64,000 bases of DNA from Linepithema humile. Lineage: Eukaryota; Arthropoda; Insecta; Hymenoptera; Formicidae. Positions 11,401-26,676 of the stretch are shown here, in pieces; positions within the stretch are counted from its first letter, which is position 1, and each line of letters begins with the position of its first letter. A program made the translations under genes and the position numbers. The notes under the pieces were generated by a model, which saw only the letters and a list, made by a program, of their open reading frames with translations, did not search any database and was not told the origin of the DNA. The stretch is taken from assembly GCF_040581485.1 (NCBI RefSeq), contig NC_090129.1:26998764-27062763 (forward strand), written 5' to 3'.

Positions 11401-14400
11401 TGGTTAAAGTTGAGACCATCATAAAACTGAAAAAAGTAAGTATGATTCTAAAGGACCTCAACAATATTACTTCATAGAGTATATGCTTTTTACGTGTGTT
11501 GACACATTTTTTTGCATTCTATTATTACTGAATAATTTAGATAAATTAAGACACACCTTTATCGGCTGGTTACGGACATAAATTGTGTGGCCAGTATCGG
11601 ACAAGTTATATTTACATCTTTTTCATTCCAAAATTGACTGAATCTCAATGTTTTTGTCAACCACAGATTTAAAAAAAGTGCCAACAAAAAGAAAAATTTC
11701 GTTCACTACTAATGTTACAGAGTGTCTCATTTGTAATGACACTGCAGAAGGAGATTGAATACAATGCGATACATGCAAAAAATGAGCATATGAGGACTGT
11801 GCCTTACTTACGCATGATAAATATTACTATTGTTACTTTTGTTTATCAAAATAACTTTTTTTCTTCTATATTTGAATAAAAAAACCTTGTCCGATACTAC
11901 CCATCTTCATTTGTCCGATACTACCTGCCAATTTTTTTAAACAACAAAAATAAGAATCATTTTCAAGTACTTAAAAAAATATAAAAACGTATAAATTGCA
12001 CGTAATTGGCATGAAAAGTTTTAATGAACTTACTCTTCTGTATTTTAATATTATTCAAACTTCAATTTATGCCTCACAAAATCAATGGTCTCCAAAATAG
12101 CTTAAGTGTTCGATACTATACAACCTTCCTCTACATATGTATATTTTTTTTAACAGAAGGAATTAAATATGTAACTGCTGTTTAATTAATGAGATATTTC
12201 GCTTTGTTTCTCATCAAGAAGCTTTGCAATATTGGGAGGTATGTTTGCTAAAATGTTTACACTTCAGCTAAATAAAGTGCAACGTTTCGACGGGCCACGG
12301 GTTGCTCATCACTGTATTAAACAATAGATGTATCAAAATATTAATTTTAATATTTTGATACATCTATTGTTTTATTGTTATATTTTATTGTTATATGTTT
12401 TATTATTTTATTGTTATTGTAATAAATAATTATATATAAATAAAATAATAGAAATAAATTATATATAAATAAATAATAATATTTATTATTGTTTATTTAT
12501 ATATAATTATGTATTATTCTTTAGTGAACCCAACTATGCAATCAGTAATGCTATCATTTATACAAAGACAAATATTTTCATGTTTTTTTTTATTTCTTTT
12601 AAATTTTAAATGGATTAACAAAATATCTTTATTTAATTTCAAAGATAATGCATTATTTTAAAATTCAAAATGCGTAAGCATGTTCTTTGGGAATATAAAT
12701 TGTTAGTTAAATGCACTTGATTATATAGTATTATCTTAATCTAGATGGTATTATTTTAATTTAATGCTATAATATGTATTAAATTTTATATAATGTTGCT
12801 ACTATCAAGTACCGATTTGTTGCCGCCAGACATCTTTAAAGTTAGATATAAAGTATGTTTAAAAAATAATAAGATTAGATTTTTTTTAATGTTTTGTTGT
12901 AGATAGTAGTTCTACTTGTCCTGTCTGCAATGTAGCAATAATTCATGTAGATAAGAAAGAAGAGAATGCATCAGAAAGTGTGGTGAGCTTTGCACCCTTA
13001 CCGCCAAAACTGCGAGATGAAAGATGCCGTACCTGCGGTGAAACTTATGAGAACAAATGTAAACATTGTAAACGCGTAAGTGATTTAGCGGCTTCACAAA
13101 ATCAACATAATTGCAATTTACATTTTATGAATAAAAAAGTTTATAATTTCTATTTATCTTTCTGTTATAGTAATCGTATTAGTATTATAGTAATGCATTA
13201 TAATTAATATATTACTAATATATTTATAATTAAATTAACTATATTAATAACTATATGAATAACTAAATTGTAATTATTATTGTAGTTATTAAAAAAATCA
13301 ATACAAAATCAATTGTAGATATTTATAAAGTAAAGAATAATGAAATACTGTTTAAAAATCTATTTCATAAAATTAATATATTAATATTTTCGTAGAAATA
13401 CTGCAATGTCTGCTGGACAAAGCATGTTGATGATTTGAAAAAAGAATTTAATGATATAAGTGGAAATCTTGAAACATCAGCAGCAAGATTTGAAAATAAA
13501 ATCAGCAATTTTCAGGTAATTTATTAATCGAATTTCTAAGATCACATAAGATTAAAAAAAAAAATATCTGAATTGTACGTAAAAAAATCAGAAATAAAAA
13601 AGTTCGTTAATCTCTTTACCATATATTTGAAAATTAACTTGTCAGGGTCAATGACATATAGATGTATTAAAAAAAGTATTAAAACTTTTTACTTATGATT
13701 AACGTAAAATACAATATGCAAAATTTTTTTGCATTACTGAATTCGATCTAATAAGAATTTTAAAATTTAATATAACAGACTTAATATATTATAGCAAACG
13801 CAAATTTGAAATATTCTATTCCAATTTAATTTTAAAGTAATTTTATAATTTCCAAATTTGACGTCATAATTTTGAAATTTAAGAAATTAGGTAAATTAAT
13901 AATCAATAGCTTATGAGTATATATGTTTTAAAGAAAAGTGTAAATCACAGTACTAAAGTGTATTATAAATTTGTATTTACATAGGTATCACAAATATTAA
14001 CAAGTATTTTTAAATTTTATCTTATTTAAGATAAAAAAAATTTTTTAATTCCCAAAATTTGATAACATGATACTGTCAAATAACTTGTTTGTAAGTACAA
14101 AAGGTTTAATTAATTTCTATATTACAGAGTAAAGCGAACGAAATAAAACAGTTTATCAATAGAGACATCGAATCTAAAATAACTGAACTTTATAAAAAAA
14201 GAGAGAATCAGATTAAAAAGGTAGAACATATAGTTGCTATAAGTGAAGCATCAGTGGAAGATATTAGACGAAGAATGTATAAATCTCAAATAGAGATAAG
14301 AAATCAGAAAGATGTTTCATATGATATACTGCCTGACAACGAAAAAAAGGTATTGTATTTTGAGCTTATATCATTTTAATTTGTATTGTATAATAAAAAA

Positions 14401-17400
14401 AGGGCAAATGATCTAAAAAACTATATATTATAAAAGTTAATATTAAAAACTTAATATATTATAAAAGTAAATTACATAAGAGCACTTCAGAGGTAAACTG
14501 TGTTAAGTCACATTTTTTTGAAAATATAGTTATTGTTATTAGAAGACTCTATACTCCAATTTTTACTGAATAGCAAACGTTTTCAATCAATATTTTCATT
14601 TCAGTAGAGATGTTGACTGTATAAAGTTAAAGTCACATTTACTAGGTAAATATTGTTAAGTCACAATAAAATCATATTCTATAATCATACAACTTTATTT
14701 TCTGAAACATATCAAAGTTTGATGTTATATCTGTGAATAGAAAAAATCTGCAAAACATTATAAGTATTTTACTGAGACCATATCAAAAGCAAAAAATCAC
14801 TTTAGAAAAATCCTTCTCCTGAAAAATTATGTTCATGTAATTTAATACAGTACACCTCTGAAGTGCTTATATATTGAAGAATTTGAATTATTAAGTTGTA
14901 AATATATTTAAACATATTTTAAACATTTTTTAATATTATACAAATGTTACATATTTCTATATATTTCACATATTTACATCAATATAAAAATTATTTTATT
15001 TTTTATTATTTTCTTTATTTCTAAGATTACTTAATAAAACATGTAACACATTATTTATAATTTATATAATTGATTTATAACTTATTGTGCAATGTTTTAG
15101 TAGAGATTAATAAATAACGATTAAGAAATAAATAACAATTGTATTGCAAAACAAAAAATGTTTTAAAAACACGCTATTCTTTGACACATATTACATATTA
15201 TTGCAAATTTGATTTTAATATTCCCAGGTAGCACATGTTCGTTTCAGAAACGTTTTACAAACATTTCTTCGAAATGTTTCATAACGGTTCTCAAAAACGT
15301 TTCTTATTTGTTAAAATTTCAATCCAAAAAACATTAAGAGAAACGTTATTTTTCCAACAAAAAACGTTTAAGAAACGATTAAAAATACGTTTTTTTTTCT
15401 TTTATCCACGCACAAAAAAAATGTATTTTTTCTCACGGAATTAATAAAATAATACATTCATATATATATTTAGATTATGTAGAAAGTTACAATACTACAA
15501 ATTAACATGAGTTTTAATGTTTTAATGTTTTTTGAGAAAAATATTTTAATAAATATTATTTTTTTAATTGACTATAAAGAAAAAAAGAAAATTTTTTGAT
15601 ATAAATTAATTACAGAAATTAATTTGCCCTGAAATTAATAACAAATAAAGTAACATACACTTGTCAAATCGCGAATGCCAGAATGAGTTGCAGTGTAACG
15701 CAATGATCATGTTTTGCTGTAGAGTTAAATAAATAATTTTGAAAAATATCAGTGAGTTTTTAATAAAATTTTGCATGAATATTTGTTAGAGTTTTGTTAG
15801 TGTAGATAAATAATCGGACTTGGCTAACAACGCTTCTCTTGTGATAAATTCGTCAATAAATGCTGCAGCATATGATTTTTCATTGAAATCAGTCTAAACA
15901 TAAAAATAAAATAACTTTCAAATTAATCAGAGAGTTGTGTTCAGGTTTTACGCACATATTCAAAATAAATAATTTATGAAACAATGAAAATTTATGAAAT
16001 TTTTAAGATTCTGTCAATGCTCTAATATATACATACTACACATGACTATACTGCCAATGTTCTAATATATGACTATTCTTAAATCTTCCTCTCTACTGAA
16101 GTAAATCGAATTTTTCTGTTCTTCTAATGTTATCTCTCAGTCTCTCCCCCGATTCTAAAATCTGGATCAGTTCCGTACCTGTCCTGTGCAGAACGGCTCA
16201 CAGTATTGATTACTTGAGAGGAGAAAAGCATATGGAGGAAGGGGGGAGTGGATGGCAAACATGTAGGGCTGACCGTGCGAGAGAATCGACGATGGGGACC
16301 GGTTGAAATTTTCATCGTTACCTGCAAAGATATCTAATAAGATAGAAGAAGAGCAAGACTCAAAACAAAAAAACACTAGCAACAAATAAAAACATTACAA
16401 TACAGAAGAATAAAAAATCGCAAGAAAATTATTTCTTAAAAATTTTTTGGAAAGAAATTAAAATATCGAAGAATATAATAAAATATGACAAAATATTGCG
16501 ATTAATACTTATTTCAATATAATTAAAAATATAGTAAGCAAGATCAAACAATTAGAGAAAAACAGATAATAAAAAATAGCACGTTGTAAAAATTGCATCA
16601 TTGAATTATATTATTTGCAAAATTATTATTAATGATAAACTTACAATAATTTGAGGACGAGGACTTTTCAAAAAGCCTCGGAAAATTGTTACAGAAAATC
16701 GTAATAAAAAAATCTTGGTTATTAATCTTTATATAAATGGTTTTGGGAAATAAATAGTTATATTCTTAGATAGAACAATAGAACTAAGCAAAAACATAAG
16801 CAGGAACAGATCTAAAACCGAAATAAACATTGATAAGAGTTAAAATTTTTAAAGTTACATTTGTACGAAGAGTTCAGTGTAAAGATACAAACACAATAAA
16901 AATATTTGTTACAAAATTGAGTAGGAATACTTTTAATACATACATTTAATTATTTTTCTTTATTATATTAAAATTATCATAATAATATTCGAGGATCCAA
17001 GGTTGAAGATGAAGGTTCTTTTAAATTTCCTTATATTATTACTTTGTAAACGTTTCAGCCAAACTTTTGGCCATCTTTAAAAATTATCATATTTGTTATG
17101 TTAGTTATGTTAGAATGATTATCTTGTTAAGGCATTTATGTATTTAGGATACGAACTTTTGTATTCTGATATCATAGAATTTTACGCAGTAACATTATTT
17201 CTCACTTCTTTGATAAACTTTCCACCGGCCAATAGTTCTTTAACAACAGCAACAAATAGAAATTTTTTAAATTGAGATTTCTGCCGTGAAATAAATTTCT
17301 CAGCTGAAACTTTGCAATTGTGTAATTAAGTCATTATATAATTACGTGCATTGACACACAACGGAATTTTATAACATTGAAATAACTCATGCCTAATTTA

Positions 17401-20400
17401 AACAAATATCCTGAATGACAAATATGATAATTAGCAAAACAATTGAAGAATGTTTCCACGCGGTCTTAATAAATTTAAAAAAATTTTTATTGCGTTTGTG
17501 TCTTTATTTTCTAAACTACTCTTGTAGATAGATGCAGAAACATACTGGCATTAAATCGAGTAAAAAACCGGCTGCAACGACGAAGAATGAACTACGCGAT
17601 TGGGAGAAAGATAGAGGAATGCAATGAGAGTGGGCTCGCAGGGCGGGTTCGCGGACCGATAGGACCTAACCCGGAATAACAGGAAGATAATGGTGTTGGT
17701 GTATAAGGCACGAGCAACCAGCGTCTGCTCCTGACAGCCCATTACCACTGTACAAACGCGGGCACGACGGTCTGGTACGATGGCGAAGGCTCTTCTGAAT
17801 CCTGTCTCTTTCTCCACAACGCGGCTTTCCTCCTTCTATTCCTCCCTCTTCTCTTCCTTTCGCCACCCATCTCTTATTCCGCCGCCATCATCCCCAAGGT
17901 ATCGAAAATCTTCACCCTGCGAGAAAGTAAATCGGATAATACATTTGCGATTTCATCGCCATTATATCTTACATAAAAAAAGATGTAAAAATTAGAAAAA
18001 AATCCCGGCATTAAATATACGAGAAAATAATTTTCGATAAAAGTTCTCGAATTTTTTATATAATATAGATTTTGAAGTCATAAAAGTTTAAATAAGCACA
18101 ATCTTAAGAAATAAACAATTTTCGAGATGTAATTTTCTCATAATCCTCTAAAATTGAAATACAGTAAAATTAAGATATTCATAAAACTAAAAAATTAAAA
18201 ATAAATTAAAATATTTTTAAAGATATAGTCTCCCTCAAATATGACTAACACTAGGATCTATTCTCAAAATAATATTCTCAGTTTTTTACTTATACTATAT
18301 ATATTATTAACATACACATATGAATTCTTTTTCAATATTAAAAGTGCTATTTATTTTGAGAAATAAGTTTATGAGGATAATTTTAATCACAATTTTATGA
18401 CAAACTAATTAAACTTTTTTTCTGTTTATTCTTTATATGTAGAAAGAAAGTATCTCTACCTTAATAAATATAAAATGGAAAAAAATTCTTTCTTGTGGAT
18501 ACAGCATTTTAAAAAAACATCCTCTACAACTTTTTTTTTTTTAATCAATAAATATAAATATATCATATATTTAAAAAAATAATAATTTTCACAAATTTTA
18601 ATTTTATTCCATCTAAACTTTTTTTAAGCGGTGATACTTCGAAACTTGCCTATTTAAACTTTTAACCAAGATTTCAAAGTTTATAACATAACGGTATATT
18701 TCAACAATAATGAGATTAATTTCTTTTATATTTTTTGTATAATGCCATCTATTGTCAATTAGTGACGCTTTGAAGCTTTATCTTTACTTTAACAGGTATA
18801 GATATTTTCTGAGCATCAAACATATATGAATTATAACGGTCAAAGTGACAGTATTTAATGCACACCTCATCATGAAAATATAAAGAAATAACAAGCCAAT
18901 ATCAAATTTTGTTTTATTCTTTGTAAAACCAGGATACGAATCTATAAAATGTTGAAACAAGTTTACAAAAGCAATTGTCTATCTCATGTACGAGATTTTC
19001 AGTGATTTGCACCCAAAATCGACTTCGATGAAAGATCTCGTGGAAAAGATCCATCAAATATTGGCAATCGATTAAAATGTAACAGCGCGAAACTAATAGA
19101 AGAATTTAATGTGACAAAATTTACAACGTGCTACGCAATGACTTAAATAAACAAACGATCTGTTCTTGGTTTCTATAGCTAATAAAGGATCAAGAAATGG
19201 TTTTCAGTGCTTTTTGTGTGATTTACAACCTAAGCACCGAAGTGTTGAATAAAAAGCAAAGACCGAAAAAATGCAATTTTAAAAATCACAAATCAAGATA
19301 ATTTTGATCATATGTTTTAAAGATTTCAGAAATATTATTCTTTGAGAACTCGTTCCAGAGAATCAAACAATACTTAAGCTTAACTATTTGAATGTTTTGG
19401 AGCACTTACGTTGGTTTATCGAATCAGATCCAAATATCGATAGTTGAGAAATTGTTTTTCTTTTTTTTTTTTTTCACAATAATGTACATTGCGACCGTGA
19501 ACTGTTGGCCACAAATCAAATAGCAATAATTTGCTGTATTTCTTGCTTAAATTTATTTCCAAATAAAAAATTTTTGAAGTTTTGATATCGATTCGCTAGA
19601 AAGACATTCCAATCACTGAAGTAGCCTGAACAAAAAGTGAAAAAAGTAAATCTCCAGAAATCTATCGACACCATTATCCTAACTATACCTAACGTCGAAA
19701 GAACATACTTTGGATAACATAAACACATAAGGTCAATTTTCGGCACATTAGACCAGTGTTTAAATTGATATAGACTGATTGATCAATCTTCCGTTATTTT
19801 TTAGACATACTTGTATTGTGTATAAAATATTGTAGATATTTTATACAGGAACATTTCTCATGTATATAAAGCCGGGTTTTTTTGGCATAATATTTTTTTA
19901 TATCGTATTTTTATTTATGTTATTTTTACCTACAAATATTATTTTTGTTTACATTTTTGTCATAGATTAATTTGTCCTAAAAAAACATTTTATAAAACAC
20001 AATTATTTGTCATCATGTTTTTAATTTTTGGCAGTAAATATTTTATTATCGGATTACATCTTATTGGCTTTTAAATATTGTAATTGTTTAATTTTGAATA
20101 AATATTAATGTTACATAATCATGTTTATCGCTATTAACAAGATATATTAACAAGATCTCTTTCTAACGATAATCTGAAAAATATTTATCTATTCAGGAAT
20201 ATTTAAATAACTAAAATTTTATCTTTTAATATATCAGAACCAACCATAACTCGATCGGCTCTTTATGTCAACAAAGAATGCTCGCGAGTAAAATAATGGT
20301 TTTCAGGGTGTTCTTCACGACGGTTTGCCAGTAAGAAAAGCAGATTTTGCAGCTCGTATACTCGCGTGAACAAAATGGGATCCATACTGAATCAATTTGC

Positions 20401-20622
20401 CGTATACATTTGCTCGCTCCCTCCTCATTCTCTATGTCTCTCCGTCTTTCTCTTGAGGTAGCTTTTTCGGGGTTGGTTCGTAGCCACGCCCGACACCCTC
20501 GCTAGGCCACGCCTGCAAACGAAGCTACATACATAGAGAAACACATACACGCGCGTGCACGCCGCACGCCGTATTCACGAACGTATGCACACACGCACGT
20601 ATATTTATGCATGCATACACAC

Positions 20623-20669
<47 letters not shown>

Positions 20670-23600
20670 CACATGCGTACATACTACATACATAACACAC
20701 AGTCCAGAGGCTCTGTAGGGCCTAAGGGCTAATAATTCACGTCACGAGCACACCCCATCATAAAGAGTCAGCTACAGGTACTGGCAGGCGTATATTCCAC
20801 AGCGGCGGCATAAACGCTATCCAGTTGCAGTTACTGTTAATTACCGATCATCTTTTATAATTTATTGCCGTACTCGCTAGTATGGAATTTGCTGGAATCC
20901 CGGAAAATTCGCCGGATGACTGACTGGCCTGACAATTATGTAACGCGCCACCGAATTATTCGCTGGAGTTACTCACAATCAGTTGCCAAACTTATCATTA
21001 CCCGACAATAACAATGACGAATAGCAATGACACACTGTGACTGTGCTTATTCTAATTGAATACATTTGTATAAAAAGAAACTGACACCAAACATGTTCTT
21101 TGCATATCACCATTTTAAAAAAGCACATAAAAAAATAACATTTTGTGAAAGTATGGCCCAATAAATAAAATAATCGTTACGTAAATATAATAACACTATA
21201 TATTTAATAATATGTTTAACAGAGATCTAAAACTATAGAAATTAGTAGTTAATTCTTTTCTGCATAATTACATCTAAGTAATTAAAAAATATGTTGTTAT
21301 TTGCAAAATAATTGATCCGAAAAAAGTATTTCAAAGATAGGAATATTTTCTCTATAAAATACTTTTAATAATGTTTCCTTTTGTAATGTTTATAATAAAA
21401 TAAAAAATTAGTAGGACCACAGGCAGTAATCGTTTACAGTTTGTTACAGAACATGACGTACCCTTCTTATCTCCGGGGATAGGAGGGTACTGGTATGAGT
21501 TGCCAATGGCCCATAGTTGGCCCCTAAAATTAGCCACAGTGACATATTGAAGAGTGCGTGTCGTATCCCCTGAGACACGGTCAGCGCTTACCCGCTCTTT
21601 CTCTCCCCATCTCGAAACACACAAAGCTGCCGCTCTGGGAAAATCAACTGACGCGTAACTAAATGGTGTATCATTAATTTCGACTTGTATGTTTATATCG
21701 CTCTGGTTAAAGAGCTCGTGCGTAGGGCCTTCCATGCGTGTAGCTTCTGTGACTGGAAAAAATCCCAGATTTCTAAATCAATTTATTTGCACACCGAGAG
21801 TCGTTAAAGAATGATATTGCTGCAAATTAGCTGCAAAATAATTTTTTTATATTTAAATATATATATATATATAGCTATAGCTACATTTAAAAAAATTAAA
21901 ACAGCTTTATTTTTCTGTGAAATAATTACTTTCCTTCTCCGTAGAATTTTATTTGCAATTTTAAAGTTGTATCTATTCTTACTCTTGTTAGTGGACTAAA
22001 GAGCAGATTAAATAATTCTATCATTAAATAATCCTGTGCTAATGCTGGCGGCACACTTGACATTTTCGGAAAAAATTGTGCAAATGCATACAATATATGC
22101 CGTTTATTTGTTTATTTTATTACATGTTTTTACAAAATATGCAATAAAACGACGAAAAAATTGCAGATCAATTTTTAATAAGCCGTCTTAAATGGTAGGC
22201 TTTAATTTTAAAATTTATGCAAAGCAGAATCTTCAAGGTTTAAATTTTTTTAAATCCTTTATCTTGCTTTTTAGTGCAAAGGCATCTTCGAAAAAATCAA
22301 CTGTGAGGAAGGAGGGGGGGGGGGGGTAAAAGTAGAGGCTTTAGCTTAATATTTCAAAAAATTGTACAATTTTTTTTGCAAAGTTATAACAGTTTCAAGA
22401 TTAACAATTTTCCTGCAGAAATTTTGCGATTCTATAATTTTACTGTTGAATGTATATGTATGTATATTTTCAATATCTTATAAATCGAATATCTCATGTT
22501 AGTCATTAAAAATCTATCAATTGTAGTAATTTTTGCCATTATACCTTTTCCCATGATCTTTCTTATCTTATCAGAAATCATTTAATTCACAATTTACATT
22601 TACATTGTCGTCCACTTTTGTAGGGAAAGGTACCGTATTATCTGACAGAGATGTCGATTCTCGGGTGACCATTTTATCGGCACATAACCCTCTGTCCACC
22701 TGATTGGCGTGAAACATATTGGCGCAAGTGTTGCGAAAAAATGACGACAAAGGCGCTTTGCATCGCGCTTTAAAGTCACTTGGAATACTTTAAATTCGAC
22801 ATATGCGTGTTATATGAAAATAAATATTGTTACTTTATATAACTCTGAAAGAAGGATAACAAAGATATTTGTTTTAAAAAATAATTATTATTTTAATTTT
22901 CTAAATATTTTCTTTTGCGGAAGATGTAAAAGATGTAAATAAGAAGTGTAAAAGAGATGGAGAAAAGTATAAAACATTATTAATTTTCCAAAAATTTGAA
23001 AATTTTATCTTGAAAAAGATCAAGTTTTATATAAATATTATTATAAAATTTTATATAAATATTATTATAATATTATTTTATATAAATATTATTATAATAA
23101 AAAATATTATTTTACATTTTTATCTTAATTTTATACAAAGAATAATTTTGTTTCTGCTTGTACTACGATTTTATTCTGTATATAATTATAGTTATGAGTA
23201 AAAAATAAAATATAAACATAACTTTTAAAGCATTCGTAAAAAAATATACTTTTTTTATCTCTAATAACTTTTGATATATGATTACTAAACAGATTTTGAA
23301 GTGTGTTCTAAATTTAAATATTAATAAAATATTAATAAAAAAAACTATTAAAATAAAAAACAGAAAATTAAAATTACTTCTGTTCATTAATATATCTTCT
23401 AACTTTTGTTGAAATGAAAGAGAATTGGTTTGTAAAAATTTCTTGTTGAATTATAGTATTAGCGAATCGCGATGTCGGTCTATTGACAACGCGCAAACAG
23501 ATTTCAGGCCACCAAGCCTATTCAATACACGTGTCTTTATACGCTGAATCGTGGCAATCCTATTCGCGACGATCGACCAGGACGAGTAAGGGAGAGAAAA

Positions 23601-26600
23601 GAGGGACCAAGGATCGTTACAAAGAACGGCACGTTTCGTCACGTGACCGCTGATGGTACGACTTCGGGGTACCATAAGTGCCAGAAAGCATAAAGCTTTT
23701 TCGTTCATTTCTTCTCTTTCTCTCTCTCCTTTAGTCCTTTTTTACCGGTGATTGGCCACAATTTAGCGATACATCGTTGCACATCGTGCAGACTTTGCGG
23801 TGGAGAATGTCAACTGCATTGCTCTACATATTTCATTTTCTTTCATATCCCAATTTATCAATGATGAGGTTTAAATAAAGAAAACCTTTGTCGTTTTTGT
23901 ATCAGTTCTTTGGAACTTTAACAATCAATGCTGTTCTGAAAATAAAAGTGTGTTCTTTAAAGTGATCTAAATGTTATCTATGCCAATTACATACAAATGT
24001 TACTGTTGTATTTTTCCCCTAACTTACTTTATGTATCATAATCAATAAAAGATTTGCAGGCACGTGACATTATTCAAATTTTTAATAATTTTTAATTTAT
24101 GTAACACACACAATACGTGTCTAACATTTAAGCTATTTAAATTTATAAAAAAATTATCATCTAAATTAAATAAAAAAGTAGTATCTAAATTTAGCAAAAA
24201 AAGAAAAATTTTTATTTTCTTATGAGTGAGTCTATTATATTTTTTTTAAGGTAAAAACATTTTTAGATCTGCAACAAAAGGCCGCAGAAGTAATGGCAGC
24301 AGTTGTTATTTGGGAGTCAGCGTTAAATGATATAGAAATGGAACTCGGGAAAGTTAATAAACATGGAAAATTACTTGTCAAGAAAAGCACTGGTCCATCG
24401 TACAAGTAAAACCATTTCATAACACATATTACGACATATTACGACATATTACAACATATTACATTCAATTATCGTATTAAATTAATTAAATTTTAAACAA
24501 GTGAAAGCTTTTGATCTTTTATCTATTACTATTTCTATACAGTATACTTCTTTTTATAATATAATACAAAAAAAGTTTTAACTCTGCAGTGTACATAGCT
24601 GTATATAGATAAAAAGAACATGACATCAATGAATGGCTTGACATTCCATGTTTTATTTGTTGAGGAAATTATAAAAAACTTTTCATAATTCAATAATGTT
24701 TCAGATAATTTAGTAGAGTGCTATGATTAACATCACACAGCGTACATAAAACGACACAATGAACTGTTGTTATTACAATATATTTATTTTACTACAAGAA
24801 TTTAATAAAAAATTTATTAAAAATATAGTTAAAAATAAAATGTACTCTTAAATGTAAAAAATTTTTAAATTTTTGATAAATATTTAAAAAAAAAAAATTT
24901 TGAAGAAAGATATTTCTCGTATTTGGTCCCTCTATTCGTATACATTTTTTTTGTTAAATTACTACAAAAAATTAAAATTAATTGTGGACTCTATTAATCA
25001 ACAGTAAAAACTTTTTTATTAAAAATTATTTCGTTTCAACAAGTTTTGCGTAAAAATATGCCTCGATGCATACTAAATTAAGTTATAATGGCATAAGGTC
25101 ATAAGATAAAAATTGGTGTTATAGGCGAAAAACTTTTACACCGAAAATTATTGTGAATCGTGATACAGTGCGGCGGCCATCAGCACTTGCTATTGATTCC
25201 TGGAGGAATAATATTATTACGACCTGTCCAGGATCAGGACAAGTTGTCATTCTCGACAGGAAGTTCAAACTTGTGCGCAGGATTTGTCATCAAGAAATGA
25301 TGGCACCTCAAGGAGTCGCCTTCCTGCAGAAGTACGACGAAATATTCGTGACAGGTTTTGACATTTATTCTTCGTAGAATAAAATATTTAGCATAAGTAA
25401 CACAAGCATGAATAAAAATTTCAAAATTTTTTTTGTTAAATTTTAATTTTGTTATATGGCAAAATATTTGTTTTTTAAAAATAATGATTAAAAATAGAGA
25501 AATAAATAGTACAAAATGATTAAATACATGACTATCGCACAAAAACAAAAAAAAAATTATTTAAACAGACACAAAATACAAATTTATATTTTATCCAAAA
25601 AAATTACAGTTACATTTCACAACAATCAGTTTTGTTTTAAATCAGATTAATTATAAACTAATAATAAATAATATATTTTATCGCTTTATCTATTTGCGCA
25701 AATTTTTTGCAGATAAATGGAAGCATTGTATTTTTGTATTTGATCATAAAGGCGAGCTTGTGCGTCGCATGTGCAATAAGGGTTATGGAGAATTAGAGCT
25801 ACGTTCGCCGGAAGGAATTGCGTTTCACCCGGAACGGAGTGTGCTTTATGTTGCCGATACTGGGAACAATCGCATTCAGATTCTCAAGAAGGACGGAACG
25901 TATTTGGATAGCATTGGATCCAAAAGTACACATACGAGTGGCTCTATTAGATTCTGTACTATCAACCAAATTGCAAGCCAATTAAATCAACCAACAGACG
26001 TGGCTGTCACAATAACGTGCATTGCTGTCGCTGATTCCGGCAATCATCAAGTAAAGGTAATAAACATTATTGTACCAGTTTGAATATTTATTTGTACGTA
26101 GTATAATTTTAATGGTTTTGAATTTTGTTATTTTCTGAATAAGTTATCTTTCCTCAATCTTTGTAAATTACAGTTTTATATCGCAAAAACAATAATAAAT
26201 TACTTACTATCAAGATATATAAATATTTGCTTTGCAATTATCACAAGTGCGCTACCGATAAATATTTAACAGTAAATAAAAACAATCTTTTTGTGTGTCA
26301 TACAGGTATTCGATCACGATGGTCAAATCCTTCATACGATCGGCAGCGTCGGCACAGCAAAAGGCTTATTTAGGTTAATAAAAACTTGTTATTTATTTGT
26401 TCTTATTTACATATTATTTCGTAGATATTAAGATACTACTAAGTATATATGTTCCCATTTGTTATAATGACAGCGAGACTAATACAGAAAGCTGCCCCTC
26501 TCTGATTTTGAATTTTAAATATATTATAATCCATATATATATATATATATATAAGCAAATTATATGTATATATAAGCAAATTATATGTATATATAAGCAA

Positions 26601-26632
26601 ATTATATGTATATATAAGCATATTAAGCAAAT

Positions 26633-26676
<44 letters not shown>

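Larger units (their letters stand above)
8511..12314. mobile_element. hAT-type element, outermost shell of nested insertions in intron 1
   Basis: Left end CAGTGATGAACAACC; right end GGGTTGCTCATCACTG is its inverted match. The octamer TATTAAAC flanks both ends (8503-8510, 12315-12322), the signature of a hAT insertion. Only about 195 bp on the left and 180 bp on the right belong to the hAT itself; the rest is later insertions, so the original was a non-autonomous element of roughly 0.4 kb. Confidence 0.85.

Noticed and set aside
12319..12372. miRNA precursor
   Set aside because: The stem is a short perfect AT-rich palindrome with a 2-base loop; too short and too perfect for a pre-miRNA.
20450..20530. 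let-7-like word TTGAGGTAG at about 20452
   Set aside because: Only the seed matches; the following bases and a hairpin partner are absent.
21352..21735. 127-codon minus-strand open frame in a GC-richer block
   Set aside because: No family resemblance; ends in low-complexity AT sequence; more likely conserved non-coding DNA.
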